Origin: an uncultured Collinsella sp.
Lineage (GTDB): Bacteria; Actinomycetota; Coriobacteriia; Coriobacteriales; Coriobacteriaceae
Direction of reading: 5' to 3'
Assembly: GCA_900544645.1 (NCBI GenBank)
Contig: UQWG01000002.1
Span: forward strand, 39,092 to 103,091
Length of the DNA: 64,000 nucleotides
The notes under the pieces are model-generated. The model did not search any database. It was not told the DNA's origin and worked only from the letters and a program-made list of their open reading frames with translations. Positions 18,477-25,991 of the stretch are shown here, in pieces. Position 1 is the first letter of the stretch. Each line of letters opens with the position of its first letter. A program made the translations under genes and the position numbers.

Positions 18477-20302
18477 TCCAGGTTCCTCCCTCCGCGGAAC
18501 GCGCCAAAACCAAAGTGGTCGCAACGCAGGCAGCGGCTTGCCTCCTGGCGCGCCTCCTCCTCGGTAAGGCCCTGCTCGACCAGATTCCAATCGTGAATAC
18601 GCTCGCCGGCCTCGCGCTCACCCAGCTCGCAGCGGCCGCACTCGTGCTTGCCCTTAAACTGAACGGTCGGCAGCTCCACGTCGAGCTTGATCTTGTGGTC
18701 GAAGCCCAGATAGCGGTCGATGTTTGCCGAAGCCACGCGGCCGGCGTTGATGGCACGGATGACGGTGGCGGGGCCGGTCTGGCAGTCGCCGCCGCTAAAG
18801 AGGCCATCGAAGTTGGGCACGGCACCGTCCGAGTCGGTGACCACGCAACCCCACTTGCAGGCAATGCCCACCTCCTCAAACGGTTTGGAATCGATGTCTT
18901 GGCCAATGGCGACGAACACACGCTCGCAGGGGATGACGCGCTCGGGCGTGGCGGCGGCACGCGGAGCCGGACGACCGCGACGGGGCTCGCCGATAATCTG
19001 CGGCTGCACGCGCAGGCCGCTCACGCGACCGTCCTCGCCCGTCTCAATACCGAGCGGGGCTGTGAGCTCCAGAACCTCGCAGCCCTCGGCCTGGGCACCG
19101 GCAATCTCGGCGTCCTGGGCCGTCATATCGCAGATGCGACGGCGGTAGACAATACTCACCTTTTCGGCACCGCAGCGCACGGCAGAGCGCGCCACGTCCA
19201 TGGCCACGTTGCCGCCGCCGATGACGCACACGCGCTGGCCGCTCAGGTCGGGCAGCTCGTCGTCGCCGATGGCACGCAGCATCTTGACGGCCGACTCCAC
19301 GCCGGGAGCCTCTTCGCCCGGAAGGCCGAGCTTCTTATCGCTGTGGGCACCAATGGCCAGATAGACGGCATCGAACTCGTCGCGCAGGCGGGCAAGCTCC
19401 TCGCCGTTCACGGAGTGGTCGAGCTCAACGTCGATGCCGGCGCTCAAGATCCAGTCGATCTCGGCCTGCAGACGCTCGCGCGGCAGACGATAGCTGGGGA
19501 TGCCGTAGCGCAGCATGCCGCCCAGGTGGTGACGCTGCTCAAAGATGGTCACCTTGTGGCCCATCACGGCCAGGTAGTAAGCGCAGGAAAGGCCGGCCGG
19601 GCCGCCGCCGATCACGGCGACGCGCTTACCGGTGTTGTCCACTACATGCGGTTTGTGGTCGTTGAGGTCGCTGTGCTCAACGGCAAAACGCTTGAGGGCG
19701 AGGATGTTCATGGGGTCGTCGACCATGCCACGGCGACAGTGCATCTCGCAGGGATGCTCGCACACCAGGCCGCAGACGAGCGGCAGCGGGTTATTCTTGC
19801 GGATGACCTTGACGGCATCGGCATAGCGGCCGGCCTCGACGAGCGAAATGTACCCGGGAATGTCGACGTGCGCCGGGCAGCCCGAGACGCACGGGACGCG
19901 GGCCTCGCGGTCAAAGCCGCAGGAGTGCTCGCGAATGTGATGCTCAAAATCGTCGCGGAAGCCGCGAATGGCCGTGAGCGCCATGGCGCCAGCTTCGTAG
20001 CCGATGGCGCAGTCGCTCGAAAGGTAGATGGTGCGGGCCGTGCGCTCGATAAGATTGAGCGTGGACTCGTCGGCGCGGCCCTCGAGCACATCGGCGAGCA
20101 GATCGCTCAGCGCGCTCAGGCCCACGCGGCAGGGCGTACACTTGCCGCAGCTCTGGGTGGAACACAGGTTGACGAGCGCTGCCGTAAACTCAACGGGACA
20201 CGGGGCGAGCGAACTCACCGCCAAACGGCGTCCGAGCGCATCGTGCAGGTCGTCTATGACGGCCTGAGCGTGGCTGCGTTCCATTACATGCAGTCGTGCC
20301 AT
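18470..20302 (-). CDS. NuoF-type iron-sulfur / GltD-type FAD oxidoreductase (hydrogenase partner, SfrB-like)
   Basis: A 610-residue flavoprotein. The first about 125 residues resemble only the C-terminal iron-sulfur part of NuoF, with S-C-G-K-C-T-P-C-R-V-G; the FMN/NADH domain of NuoF is missing. Then follows a GltD-like module: a cysteine-rich segment (C-V-S-G-C-P-A-H-V-D, C-G-L-V-C-E-H-P-C), an FAD site (V-A-V-I-G-G-G-P-A-G-L) and an NAD(P) site (V-C-V-I-G-G-G-N-V-A-M-D). Near the end is C-G-R-C...C-L-R-C. The same layout occurs in SfrB of Geobacter and in some clostridial [FeFe] hydrogenase operons. It probably passes electrons between NAD(P)H and the hydrogenase. The start at 20302 has GAGAGGGG 5 bases upstream. 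Confidence 0.88.
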   Translation of the reverse strand: MARLHVMERSHAQAVIDDLHDALGRRLAVSSLAPCPVEFTAALVNLCSTQSCGKCTPCRVGLSALSDLLADVLEGRADESTLNLIERTARTIYLSSDCAIGYEAGAMALTAIRGFRDDFEHHIREHSCGFDREARVPCVSGCPAHVDIPGYISLVEAGRYADAVKVIRKNNPLPLVCGLVCEHPCEMHCRRGMVDDPMNILALKRFAVEHSDLNDHKPHVVDNTGKRVAVIGGGPAGLSCAYYLAVMGHKVTIFEQRHHLGGMLRYGIPSYRLPRERLQAEIDWILSAGIDVELDHSVNGEELARLRDEFDAVYLAIGAHSDKKLGLPGEEAPGVESAVKMLRAIGDDELPDLSGQRVCVIGGGNVAMDVARSAVRCGAEKVSIVYRRRICDMTAQDAEIAGAQAEGCEVLELTAPLGIETGEDGRVSGLRVQPQIIGEPRRGRPAPRAAATPERVIPCERVFVAIGQDIDSKPFEEVGIACKWGCVVTDSDGAVPNFDGLFSGGDCQTGPATVIRAINAGRVASANIDRYLGFDHKIKLDVELPTVQFKGKHECGRCELGEREAGERIHDWNLVEQGLTEEEARQEASRCLRCDHFGFGAFRGGRNLEW

Positions 20303-20642
20303 AAGATCCCCTCTCACATGGCAGCCCGGAGGCGAGGCCGGGCGAAAATGCTACACGCACAACACTGACCTAAAAAGTTGTTAGGTCTCCACACGGTTCG
20401 GCAGGCGGTATAAAATGCGACCCTCAGCGGTGAAAACGAACATTACCGCAGATAAATGCCATATTTGATAAAACGCGTTACCAAATTGCAATATTCAATG
20501 TGAAAAAGAGCGCCTTACTATTTTTCCTTTTTGATCCGTTTTCCTCCGTCTCCTTCGGATCACATGATCCCTTGGGAACGGAGGAAAACGGATCGTTTTT
20601 GGTGCAAAAGGGCCAGGTTTGTTTGCACCAATCTCACTTGCG
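20303..20642. other. Intergenic region upstream of the hydrogenase operon
   Basis: 340 bases without a credible gene. Near the operon start is a short inverted repeat, GACCTAA / TTAGGTC (20367-20373 and 20381-20387), a candidate operator. AT-rich sequence follows to about 20530. A long palindrome of family IV fills 20533-20594. Confidence 0.6.
20533..20594. repeat. Family IV palindrome
   Basis: GATCCGTTTTCCTCCGT at 20533-20549 pairs perfectly, over 17 bases, with ACGGAGGAAAACGGATC at 20578-20594 across a 28-base loop. The right arm is followed by GTTTTT on the plus strand. It lies just past the stop of the ferredoxin gene, so it might act as that gene's terminator, though the T tract is on the opposite side. 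Confidence 0.8.
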
Positions 20643-21404
20643 CTAGATGAAGAGCTCGCATTCCTTCCGCGCGACGCAAACCTTGCTCAGCATCTGGGAA
20701 ACAGCGGATAGTTTGTTGGAATCAAGCTTGCGAGCACCTCGCGGACATACGGCGATGCAGCGCATGCAGGAGATGCACGCCTCGCCAGCTGCTCGTTTGG
20801 GGTCACTCTTGTCGATAGCGCAAACGGGGCACGCCGCGGCGCATGCACCGCAGGAGACACAATCCTCTGTTGCCTCGGGTGCCATGCGGTGACCTCCGGC
20901 TTGTTTATAAGGACGATTGCCGGGGATAGAGGGCCCGGACGCATCCTCAGCCAACAGCTTTTGCTGAATTTGCTGCGCAAACTCTGCGAGCTGCGCCGCA
21001 TCCTGCGCATCCGGTCGCCCAGCAGCAAACTGACGAGCAACGGAATGCTCAGCAATAGCAGAAACCGCTGCAACAACCCTAAATACGGCGCGCTTCGCAA
21101 CGTCCTCCAGCTCTACGAGCGTGTCCTCAAACGCGCGGTTTCCGTATACGCAAACCAAAACAGCCCGAGCCCCGTTGCCGCGCACCATGCCCAACCGGTC
21201 AGCCACCACAGCCGGGATTCTACCGGCATACGCCGGCACAGAGATTACGGCCACGTCGTCCTCAGTCATCGAGACAGCGCTGAAATCTAGCCCGCTATCG
21301 GTCAGATCGACGGTAACGGTATTCTTGCCCAGTGCCCCGGCCACAAGGCCAGACACCTTCCGCGTTCCACCCGTCGGACTAAACACAATTTCGAATACGC
21401 TCAT
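20643..21404 (-). CDS. EFR1 family ferredoxin (flavodoxin-like plus two 4Fe-4S clusters)
   Basis: A 253-residue protein. The N terminus (F-S-P-T-G-G-T-R-K-V near residue 9) is the FMN-binding loop of a flavodoxin-like domain. Residues about 180-225 hold two 4Fe-4S motifs: C-V-S-C-G-A-C-A-A-A-C-P and C-I-S-C-M-R-C-I-A-V-C-P. This domain order defines EFR1 ferredoxins, which carry low-potential electrons in anaerobes. It lies upstream of the hydrogenase operon on the same strand, but a 340-base gap and a palindrome separate them. A link to the hydrogenase is plausible but unproven. Stop codon TAG. Confidence 0.88.
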   Translation of the reverse strand: MSVFEIVFSPTGGTRKVSGLVAGALGKNTVTVDLTDSGLDFSAVSMTEDDVAVISVPAYAGRIPAVVADRLGMVRGNGARAVLVCVYGNRAFEDTLVELEDVAKRAVFRVVAAVSAIAEHSVARQFAAGRPDAQDAAQLAEFAQQIQQKLLAEDASGPSIPGNRPYKQAGGHRMAPEATEDCVSCGACAAACPVCAIDKSDPKRAAGEACISCMRCIAVCPRGARKLDSNKLSAVSQMLSKVCVARKECELFI

Positions 21405-22025
21405 CGAGGCACCCTCCCCCTACGCCTGGCAACGCGTCAAGCCGTTTTCACATCCAGCCAGAGTATACGGCACGTGGGGTCCCCGTTTTAATGCACCAAG
21501 CACCCCAATGCACCCACCCTACGCTGTCTGCTTCTTCGTTTTGTATAAATTACGGTACAGATTGTATATATTTACGGGATACCGCCGTGTTCTCCCGAGG
21601 TACCCCATCCTGGCCCGTGCAAAAAACGGAGTATTCTGCAACGTGACCGCGCCAGCACCGCCGCGGGCGGGCAAAACTGTAGGGCGCCGTATCATTTTAA
21701 GTCCCGACATGGCGAGAATGACGCGCCCCTGCTCCGGAAAACGGCGAAATCTAACTCAAAACGCTCATAAGGGATATCTGAAGGCCACCGTTGGCAATAC
21801 CGAATCGTATGCAGACAACTCGAACTGCAGAATACTCCAAAAAATGCACGGCGCACCCCATGGGACCCATTGCCGCATGGCAGGAAACAGGTCCACGGCA
21901 TCCTCTAGATGCATTCCCGAGGAAATCACATTTGAACTAGCGATCGAATACGACAAACAAAAAAGGCCCCGAGCGTAGTTGCTCGGGGCCCTTGGTTCAC
22001 CTCGCTCTAGCGGGCGATGCGTATG
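21405..22025. other. Long intergenic region with an inverted pair and a terminator
   Basis: 621 bases, lower in GC than the surroundings. It holds an inverted pair, GGAGTATTCTGCA (21628-21640) and its exact complement (21826-21838), with similar flanking bases (CGTGCA) on both sides. Around 21541-21580 there is an imperfect direct repeat (TGTATAAATTACGG and TGTATATATTTACGG). Frames through the region look non-coding; I see no gene. The helicase terminator is at its right end. Confidence 0.6.
21958..21990 (-). terminator. Terminator of the DEAD-box helicase gene
   Basis: The 10-bp perfect stem GGCCCCGAGC / GCTCGGGGCC lies 36 bases past the stop. On the minus strand it is followed by TTTTTGTTTG. 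Confidence 0.88.
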
Positions 22026-24269
22026 TTACTTGCGCTTGCCGCCGCCGTCACCGGGACGACGGGAGCTGCTACCACGCTTGCCGCCACGGCTGTTGCCATA
22101 GCTGCCGCGGTTATCGCGACCGCCGGCACGGCCGCCGCGGGAGCCGGCCTGGTTGCCGCCGCGACCACCACGGTAGCCGCCGCGACGCTCTTCGCGGGTA
22201 TCGTCGTAGTTGCGCCAGTCATCGCGACGATCGCGGCTGGCCCGCGGGTCACGACGGTCGCGCAACTCGTTAGAACGACCAGCGCCGCCGCGGCCGCCAT
22301 TGCCGCGAGCACCCTCGCGACGCTCGCCGCCGCGGCTACCGCGCTCTTCAAAGCGCTTGCCGCCACGGGACTCACCGCCACGGGCAGCACGCTCACCACG
22401 ACCCTCGCCGCCGCGACGCTCGTCACGGCCGCCGCGCTCGTCATCACGACCGGAACGACGGCGGTCGCCCGAACCGCGCTTGCCACCGCGCGAACCGCGG
22501 CCCTCGTCCTCGCGCTCGACACGACGACGGCCACCGCGATCCTCGTCCTCGCGGCGGCGGCGATGTGCCTCGCCCTGGAACTGCTTGGCACGACGCTCGG
22601 CACGGTTGCCACGCGAGGCCTGCTCGACAGCACCGCCGCGCTCCTCGGCAGCCACCTCGCGGGCCACGCTCTCCACAGCCTCGTCCACGCGAGCCTGAAC
22701 GCCCTCGCGCACGCGGGTCTTGCCGCCGCGCTTGGGACGGCTCGGACGCTCGCCGTCGCCGCGACGCTCGTCGCGACCGCGGTTGGAACGACCGGCCACA
22801 TCGCCGTAGTCATCGCCGTTGCGCTTGCCGTCGCGACGCGCCTGCTCAAGCTTCTTCTTGCTCTTGGACTTGCCGCGCTTGGTCTTCTTCTTCACCTTAA
22901 AAGCGGCAGGATCGCGCTCGGGGTCAACGGCGGGCGGGTTGGGACCCACGTGCAGGTCGCCGGCTTCATAGATGTCGGCGGTCTTGTCCATGAGCTTCTC
23001 AATCTCGTAGAACTCGTCGACGTCCTGCTCGGTCACAAACGTGATGGCCCAGCCCAGCTCGCCAGCGCGGCCCGTACGGCCAATGCGGTGGATATAGTCG
23101 GTCGGCTCGGCCGGCACGTCAAAGTTCACGACGTAGCGCACGTCGCTAATGTCGATGCCGCGGGCGAGAACATCGGTTGCCACCAGCACGTCAACGGTGC
23201 CATCGCGGAAGGCCGAAAGCGCGCGCTCGCGCTGAGCTTGGCTGCGGTTGCCGTGAATCGCGGCGGCCTTGATGCCCTTGCGCTCCAGACGACGGCAGCA
23301 GCTGTCGGCGCGGTGCTTGGTGCGCATAAAGACGATAGTGCGCTCCGGGCCCTCCTTCTTGAGGAACTCGGGCAGCAGGTTGTTCTTGGCCTCGATGGAC
23401 ACCGGGAACACAAACTGGTCGACGGTGTCGGCGGTCGACGTGGCGGGCGCGATCTCCACGCGGGCCGGGTCGCTCACCAGGTCGGTGATCTCGCCCACGG
23501 CCTCCTCGTCGAGCGTCGCCGAGAACAGCAGCGTCTGGCGCTCGGCCGGCGTCTCGCGCACAATGCGCCGGACGGCGGGCAAAAAGCCCATGTCGAGCAT
23601 ACGGTCGGCCTCGTCGAGCACCAGGACCTTAACCTCGTCCAGGTGGCAGGCGCCCTGCTCGATCAGATCGACCAGACGGCCCGGCGTTGCGACCAGGATG
23701 TCGCAGCCGTACTTAAGGGCCGCCGTCTGCGGCTTGTAGCTCACGCCGCCCACGACGGTCACGGCAACATGGCCGGTGACGTCGGCGATTTTGCTTGCGA
23801 CCTCGTCGATTTGCTGGGCAAGCTCGCGCGTAGGGGTGATGACGAGCATCACGGGGCCGCGACCGTTGCCCTCGGGCTTTTTAGCACCGCGACGACGGTT
23901 GCGGCCACCGCGCTCGCGCACGGGTTTGGGAGGAGCGATGTGCTCTAGATTGTTCATGGTCGGCAGCAAAAAGGCGGCCGTCTTGCCGGTGCCGGTCTGA
24001 GCGGCGGCAAGCAGGTCGCGGCCCTCGAGCACCACGGGGATGGAGCCGGCCTGCACGGGCGTCGGCGCCGTGTAGCCCAGGTTCTCGATAGCACGAAGCA
24101 TCTCGTCGGAAAGCCCCAGCTCGTCAAAGGCGGGCAGGCTCTCGGTAGCGGACTCGACGGCCTGGGCAGCATTGGCCTCATCGGCGGCATCGAAGGCAGC
24201 CTGGGTCATGGCCTCGCGGGCCTCGTCCAGAATCTCGGCGTCCGTAACGTCGGATACAGAATTACGCAT
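22026..24269 (-). CDS. DEAD-box RNA helicase with long RGG-rich tail
   Basis: A 747-residue protein. After an acidic N-terminal stretch come the helicase motifs: Q-motif (F-D-E-L-G-L...P-T-P-V-Q), A-A-Q-T-G-T-G-K-T, P-T-R-E-L-A, V-L-D-E-A-D-R-M-L-D, S-A-T, and H-R-I-G-R-T-G-R-A-G. The core ends near residue 430. The remaining roughly 300 residues are very basic and low complexity, with many R-G-G, R-R and G-G-R units, as in CshA/DeaD-type tails that bind RNA. Likely role: ribosome assembly and RNA decay at low temperature. An insert of Arg/Gly residues (E-R-G-G-R-N-R-R-R) also lies early in the core. The start at 24269 has AAGGAAC about 10 bases upstream. Symmetric codon composition makes the opposite strand look open. 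Confidence 0.93.
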   Translation of the reverse strand: MRNSVSDVTDAEILDEAREAMTQAAFDAADEANAAQAVESATESLPAFDELGLSDEMLRAIENLGYTAPTPVQAGSIPVVLEGRDLLAAAQTGTGKTAAFLLPTMNNLEHIAPPKPVRERGGRNRRRGAKKPEGNGRGPVMLVITPTRELAQQIDEVASKIADVTGHVAVTVVGGVSYKPQTAALKYGCDILVATPGRLVDLIEQGACHLDEVKVLVLDEADRMLDMGFLPAVRRIVRETPAERQTLLFSATLDEEAVGEITDLVSDPARVEIAPATSTADTVDQFVFPVSIEAKNNLLPEFLKKEGPERTIVFMRTKHRADSCCRRLERKGIKAAAIHGNRSQAQRERALSAFRDGTVDVLVATDVLARGIDISDVRYVVNFDVPAEPTDYIHRIGRTGRAGELGWAITFVTEQDVDEFYEIEKLMDKTADIYEAGDLHVGPNPPAVDPERDPAAFKVKKKTKRGKSKSKKKLEQARRDGKRNGDDYGDVAGRSNRGRDERRGDGERPSRPKRGGKTRVREGVQARVDEAVESVAREVAAEERGGAVEQASRGNRAERRAKQFQGEAHRRRREDEDRGGRRRVEREDEGRGSRGGKRGSGDRRRSGRDDERGGRDERRGGEGRGERAARGGESRGGKRFEERGSRGGERREGARGNGGRGGAGRSNELRDRRDPRASRDRRDDWRNYDDTREERRGGYRGGRGGNQAGSRGGRAGGRDNRGSYGNSRGGKRGSSSRRPGDGGGKRK

Positions 24270-24539
24270 ATGTTGTTGTTCCTTATCTGCACGCGCAATG
24301 GGCACGGCATGCGGCCGCGCGGGCGTGCTTGGTAGTGCGCTAATACATACAAAAACGGGTGCGCACAGAGAGGACGTTGCTCAGCACGCTGGCGATCGCT
24401 TTGGCAGCCCTATCACGCGCCGTCCAGACGCAGCAGCTCTAAGCGATGGAGCAGATTCGCCGCCGGTTAGTATACCCGTGCTTCGCATGCCCCCACGTAA
24501 ACCACAGATGACGAGGCGGACGAGGTGGGCCCGGCTGAT

Positions 24540-24598
24540 TGTCTCAATCTGTAGCATCTACAGGGCAAATCTTCCTCTACGTGTTACAGATCGAGACA
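24540..24598. repeat. Family I 59-bp palindrome, copy A1
   Basis: Arms TGTCTCAATCTGTAGCA and TGTTACAGATCGAGACA with a variable middle. First of two copies 82 bases apart in the 588-base gap between the divergent helicase and FHA genes. Confidence 0.9.
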
Positions 24599-24621
24599 AA
24601 CGGTCAACACAGTTCACAAAC

Positions 24622-24679
24622 GTCTCAATCTGTAACAGTTACCGAGTAAAATCGGCCCTAATTGTTATAGATCAAGACA
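24622..24679. repeat. Family I 59-bp palindrome, copy A2
   Basis: Arms GTCTCAATCTGTAACAGTTA and TTGTTATAGATCAAGACA. Outside the two copies the gap 24270-24857 shows no gene; the stretch 24300-24540 is featureless to my eye. Confidence 0.88.
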
Positions 24680-24857
24680 GAGGGGGATTTCTGTTCAATC
24701 CAAACCAAATCTCTCGCTCTTCCTGCAATTTCGAACATGTGGCCTATAATGTTGCTTTGGTTACGCTATATATTGCGCAGCCATTTAATACGTCGCCCAC
24801 CGGGGGCCATTAATTCCTATCGCCATATTGACTAGGAAGCAATCAAAGGAGGTATCC

Positions 24858-25820
24858 GTGGCAGCAGAGACACCTTGCTCGGTCCTCTATAACGATATTC
24901 GCTCGTTCGGCGGTCTTAAACATCTCGAGATCGCCCGAATGCTCATCAATGGAAACTCTTATCTCGGCAGTACCCTGCTCGAGAAATGTTCTTCCAACCG
25001 CTCGTATCTCACCCGTTACATCGTCCATCGCAAGCCTGACCAGTGCGCACCCTCCATCTACAGCGACTTTACCGTCACCACACTCAACCTTTCCTCGGCA
25101 ATCTGCAGCAAGCTCGGCGGCGGCGAGTCCGCCTATCGGGCAATCGCCGAGCACTATCGCGGTCCGGCCGCCAACGAAATGATGTCGGCTCTCGCCAGCT
25201 ACAAGCTGGACAGCCGCCTATATGCAAATGCCCTCAATCGCATCGACAACTTCGACGGCAATGCCGTGCGCGAGAAAAGCACGCTTTACCTTATGCTCTT
25301 TGTGGCAACGGGGGCGCTCGCCGATCCCGTTCAGGGCGTGGCCACCGTCGAGCGCTTTTGCGACAGCAAGACGGGCGGGCACTTTGGCACCACCGAAACT
25401 ACCGTCGGACGTGGCTTTATGAGCAGCCTGGAACAGCCGCGCACCGTCGCCCCCAATCTCGGTCTGCTCAGAACCCATGCCGACAACTGCGCCGGCATGC
25501 AAATCCATCCCCTCACACACGATCCACGCGGCACCGTGATTGGTTCTTTGCCCAAAACCTCGCCCAGCATCACCGATGTAGGCGCCGACACCTCGCGCGA
25601 GCATCTTCGCATTTGGCTCGAGGGTGAGCACTGGTACGCCCAGGGCCTTGGGTCGACCAATGGCACAGTGCTCGAATCGGGCGCGGGTGACGGCGATATC
25701 GTAATCGAGCCGCCCCGCGACCAACGAGAGCCCGGCAAAGTCTATCCCCCAGTGGAAATCGAAAACAGCGACAGGCTCCATCTGGGTCTCTACACGACAT
25801 TCCTTGTCATTGTGGACTAG
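24858..25820 (+). CDS. FHA domain protein with uncharacterised N-terminal region
   Basis: A 320-residue cytoplasmic protein. The last about 95 residues form a forkhead-associated domain: G-T-V-I-G-S-L, T-S-R-E-H-L-R-I, L-G-S-T-N-G-T-V and the final strand D-R-L-H-L-G. This has the Arg/Ser/His and S-x-N-G positions that read phosphothreonine. The first about 220 residues are mostly helical and unknown to me; a C-S-S-N-R-S-Y-L-T-R-Y segment early on stands out. The GTG at 24858 has AAAGGAGG 5 bases upstream; an earlier ATG at 24828 has none. It is followed by a terminator and then, 171 bases on, by a Ser/Thr kinase gene, the likely phosphorylating partner. Confidence 0.85.
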   Translation: MAAETPCSVLYNDIRSFGGLKHLEIARMLINGNSYLGSTLLEKCSSNRSYLTRYIVHRKPDQCAPSIYSDFTVTTLNLSSAICSKLGGGESAYRAIAEHYRGPAANEMMSALASYKLDSRLYANALNRIDNFDGNAVREKSTLYLMLFVATGALADPVQGVATVERFCDSKTGGHFGTTETTVGRGFMSSLEQPRTVAPNLGLLRTHADNCAGMQIHPLTHDPRGTVIGSLPKTSPSITDVGADTSREHLRIWLEGEHWYAQGLGSTNGTVLESGAGDGDIVIEPPRDQREPGKVYPPVEIENSDRLHLGLYTTFLVIVD

Positions 25821-25822
25821 CG

Positions 25823-25860
25823 CGGACGGCGATCAAAAGACGGTCGCCGTCCGTCTTTCG
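25823..25860 (+). terminator. Terminator after the FHA gene
   Basis: The 10-bp stem CGGACGGCGA / TCGCCGTCCG is followed by TCTTTCGTCTTCT. It begins right after the FHA stop codon and separates the FHA gene from the kinase gene. Confidence 0.75.
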
Positions 25861-25898
25861 TCTTCTACCTTCTGCGTCGTAAACGACAATACTCAGCG

Positions 25899-25959
25899 GT
25901 ATACGTGGGCAGTGCGGCTATCATGGTACTTTACCGATAACCGCACTGCTCACGTATAC
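25899..25959 (+). promoter_or_regulatory. 24-bp inverted repeat upstream of the kinase gene
   Basis: Arms at 25899-25922 and 25936-25959 (core ATACGTG...GCAGTGCGG) pair with two mismatches around a 13-base loop. It ends 33 bases before the kinase start codon. It could be an operator or a leader hairpin. It matches none of the dispersed families in this window. Confidence 0.55.
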
Positions 25960-25991
25960 GTGCGGCAACCCATGCCAGACAAAGGAACGCC

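Noticed and set aside
18515..20368. A 617-codon open frame opposite the hydrogenase partner
   Set aside because: Antisense of a complete, motif-rich flavoprotein gene; no domains and no start signal of its own.
21121..21978. A 285-codon plus-strand frame between the ferredoxin and helicase genes
   Set aside because: It starts as antisense of the ferredoxin gene and continues through a low-GC gap; composition is not coding-like and there is no ribosome site.
22017..23948. A 643-codon open frame on the plus strand opposite the helicase
   Set aside because: It is the antisense of the RGG-rich helicase gene. Its protein is a run of Ala, Thr and Val with no motif, and it has no ribosome site; GC-rich Arg/Gly codons keep the other strand open.
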